A stretch of DNA of 6,964 bases from positions 1 through 6,964 of the forward strand of contig DXUR01000131.1 in NCBI GenBank assembly GCA_019417795.1. Direction: 5' to 3'. This document shows positions 5,983 to 6,964 of this stretch, piece by piece; positions within the stretch are counted from its first letter, which is position 1, and the number at the start of each line of letters is the position of its first letter. This DNA comes from Clostridiales bacterium. Its GTDB lineage: Bacteria; Bacillota_A; Clostridia; Oscillospirales; Oscillospiraceae. Below the pieces are notes generated by a model, which had not been told where the DNA came from, did no database searches, and saw only the letters and a program-made list of their open reading frames with translations. The translations under genes and the position numbers were made by a program.

Positions 5983-6003
5983 AGTGAAAAGGCGGTGGTT
6001 TTT
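5971..6003 (+). terminator. Rho-independent terminator, plus strand
   Basis: Arms CCGCCTT (5974-5980) and AAGGCGG (5989-5995) form a GC-rich 7-bp stem, extendable by two G-T pairs, followed by GGTTTTT on the plus strand. On the minus strand there is no T run, so it does not serve the ATPase operon. It belongs to a plus-strand gene of which only a short tail may remain. Confidence 0.7.
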
Positions 6004-6027
6004 GCCCTAACAATGATATAAATGATA

Positions 6028-6416
6028 TTAATTGGTGTCAGCTGACTTCTGATATTCAGCCATGATTTTTCTTGCCCTGCCGTGGGTGGTGTCGTCAAAA
6101 GTTTCATCTTCGCTGAAGCGCAGCCAGAAAGGGTCTTCCATCAGGCAGGCATTGGTGCGCTTGACAATTTCCCATGCGTTGTAGTCGGGCAGTCTCATCA
6201 TCTCCAGAATCTCTTTGCAATCCATCCGATTTCGGGGAAAATGCGTTTCTTTGCCCAGACGACTACATCGACCAGCGGCACCTTGCGGCTGTTTCCAATA
6301 AAAAGGTTCAAGGGCAGGTCGTACTGTAGCACGCCCTCATTGACGCAGAGATACTGCCCATCTTCGCTCAGATGAGCGATTTCCCGTTTATCTAACATCA
6401 GTTTCAGGTAAGCCAT
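6028..6416 (-). pseudogene. Small HipA-associated-like protein gene, split by a 1-nt frameshift
   Basis: Two overlapping frames (6198-6416, 72 aa; 6028-6225, 65 aa) join into one 129-aa protein if one base is restored in the C run at 6234-6237 (GGGG on the plus strand). With five Cs the junction reads RIFPRNRMDCKEILEMMRL with no break. The joined protein has a beta-rich start (MAYLKLMLDKREIAHL), a central VWAKKRIFP helix and an end with MEDPFWLRFSEDE. The latter recalls small Firmicute proteins found beside HipA-like kinases; that resemblance is from memory and weak. The ATG at 6416 comes 2 bases after the ATPase stop, with AAGGAG (complement of 6426-6431) inside the ATPase gene, so the two are translationally coupled. 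The shift could be a true inactivation, a phase-variable tract or a sequencing error. The product as it stands would be a 72-aa truncated protein. Confidence 0.65.
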
Positions 6417-6418
6417 AT

Positions 6419-6964
6419 TTATACGCTCCTTAATAATTCTTTCTTCATGTGAGGAATCGCCCCATACCGGCCTTGCAGATAGCCTTTGGCGATATTCTCA
6501 CCTTTCCGGGGAGAAAACTCGGTCAGGGCATAAATATCGGTCTGCATGGTCTTTTCGTTCTTCTCTGCAAACCAGATCTGGTCTCGGCGCAGCAGGGTCA
6601 GGTCAAGAAGGCCAGTATCATGGGTGGTGAAGATAAGCTGGGCGTGGTTCGTATTGATGGCAGCATCCTGCACCATCTCGATCAGATGCCGGGTCAGAAG
6701 CGGGTGCATACTGGATTCGATCTCGTCTACGACCAGCACGGCCCCGGATTCCAGAGCGGCCAGCCACATCCCAATGCGGGAGAAGAACCGCTGTGTGCCG
6801 ACCGATTCCAGCCCCAGAGAAAGCCAGAATCCCTTGGGAGCACCGTCCCCGGAATCCAGCGTGTGCAGGGCAGAGATGATGGGTTCGTCCTTGGAGCCGG
6901 TAATGCGGATGTCTTTGATGCCGAGGTCTGCATACAGCATTTCATGCAGGATACGGCTCTTTTC
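6419..6964 (-). CDS. AAA15/COG1106-like ATPase, C-terminal part (runs off the right edge)
   Basis: The last 181 residues are present, and the frame stays open to the window edge, so the N-terminus with Walker A lies outside. Seen here are an ABC-type signature-like ESVGTQR (about 53-59 of the fragment), a Walker B strand AVLVVDEIE with D80 and E81, an MHP turn, and the H-loop segment LIFTTHDTGLLD with H115. The end, GENIAKGYLQGRYGAIP, is typical of overcoming-lysogenization/AAA15-type ATPases of COG1106. Such ATPases are often one half of two-gene defence modules (for example RloA with RloB, or PARIS AriA with AriB). Here the next gene is not a recognisable RloB or TOPRIM protein but a small frameshifted one. 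The family call is good; a defence role is inference from family and context. Confidence 0.85.
   Translation of the reverse strand, partial: EKSRILHEMLYADLGIKDIRITGSKDEPIISALHTLDSGDGAPKGFWLSLGLESVGTQRFFSRIGMWLAALESGAVLVVDEIESSMHPLLTRHLIEMVQDAAINTNHAQLIFTTHDTGLLDLTLLRRDQIWFAEKNEKTMQTDIYALTEFSPRKGENIAKGYLQGRYGAIPHMKKELLRSV

Overview
The window looks like an accessory, probably defence-rich region of a gut-type Firmicute, most likely a clostridial (Oscillospiraceae/Faecalibacterium-like) genome. This rests on AGGAG-type ribosome binding sites, TATAAT/TTGA-type promoters, mid-range GC and the gene families present. It is an inference and cannot be confirmed without a search. All intact genes lie on the minus strand; the plus strand carries only short remnants of genes with their terminators.

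Right to left, in the direction of transcription. (1) 6028-6964: the 3' part of an AAA15/COG1106-like ATPase that enters from the right edge, followed 2 nt later by a small gene split by an apparent 1-nt deletion in a C run. (2) 5923-6003: the tail of a decayed plus-strand gene with a good terminator. (3) 4804-5850: an intact class II Fic protein with a C-terminal winged helix. Its promoter is overlapped by a 13-bp inverted repeat, and a degenerate copy of the whole control region lies just past its stop codon. (4) 4291-4803: a gene-poor stretch holding the operon promoter, the 3' remnant of a plus-strand DUF7695-like gene, a strong plus-strand terminator, a 24-bp perfect palindrome and a weak minus-strand hairpin. 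(5) 341-4290: a compact three-gene operon with its own promoter (TTGAAT-17-TATAAT). It encodes a 1052-aa phospholipase-D-like/SF2-helicase/DUF3427 protein, a small Myb-like helix-turn-helix protein and a Nudix hydrolase. (6) 1-340: a non-coding cluster of nested hairpins and perfect palindromes, bounded by an imperfect 19-bp inverted repeat.

The three-gene operon is the best candidate for an uncommon system. A nucleic-acid-directed nuclease/helicase, a DNA-binding protein and a nucleotide pyrophosphatase are made from one tightly packed transcript. It sits beside a Fic gene, an AAA15 ATPase and gene remnants, which suits a defence island with turnover by recombination. The most unexplained DNA is the hairpin cluster at 55-319 and the duplicated operator around the Fic gene.
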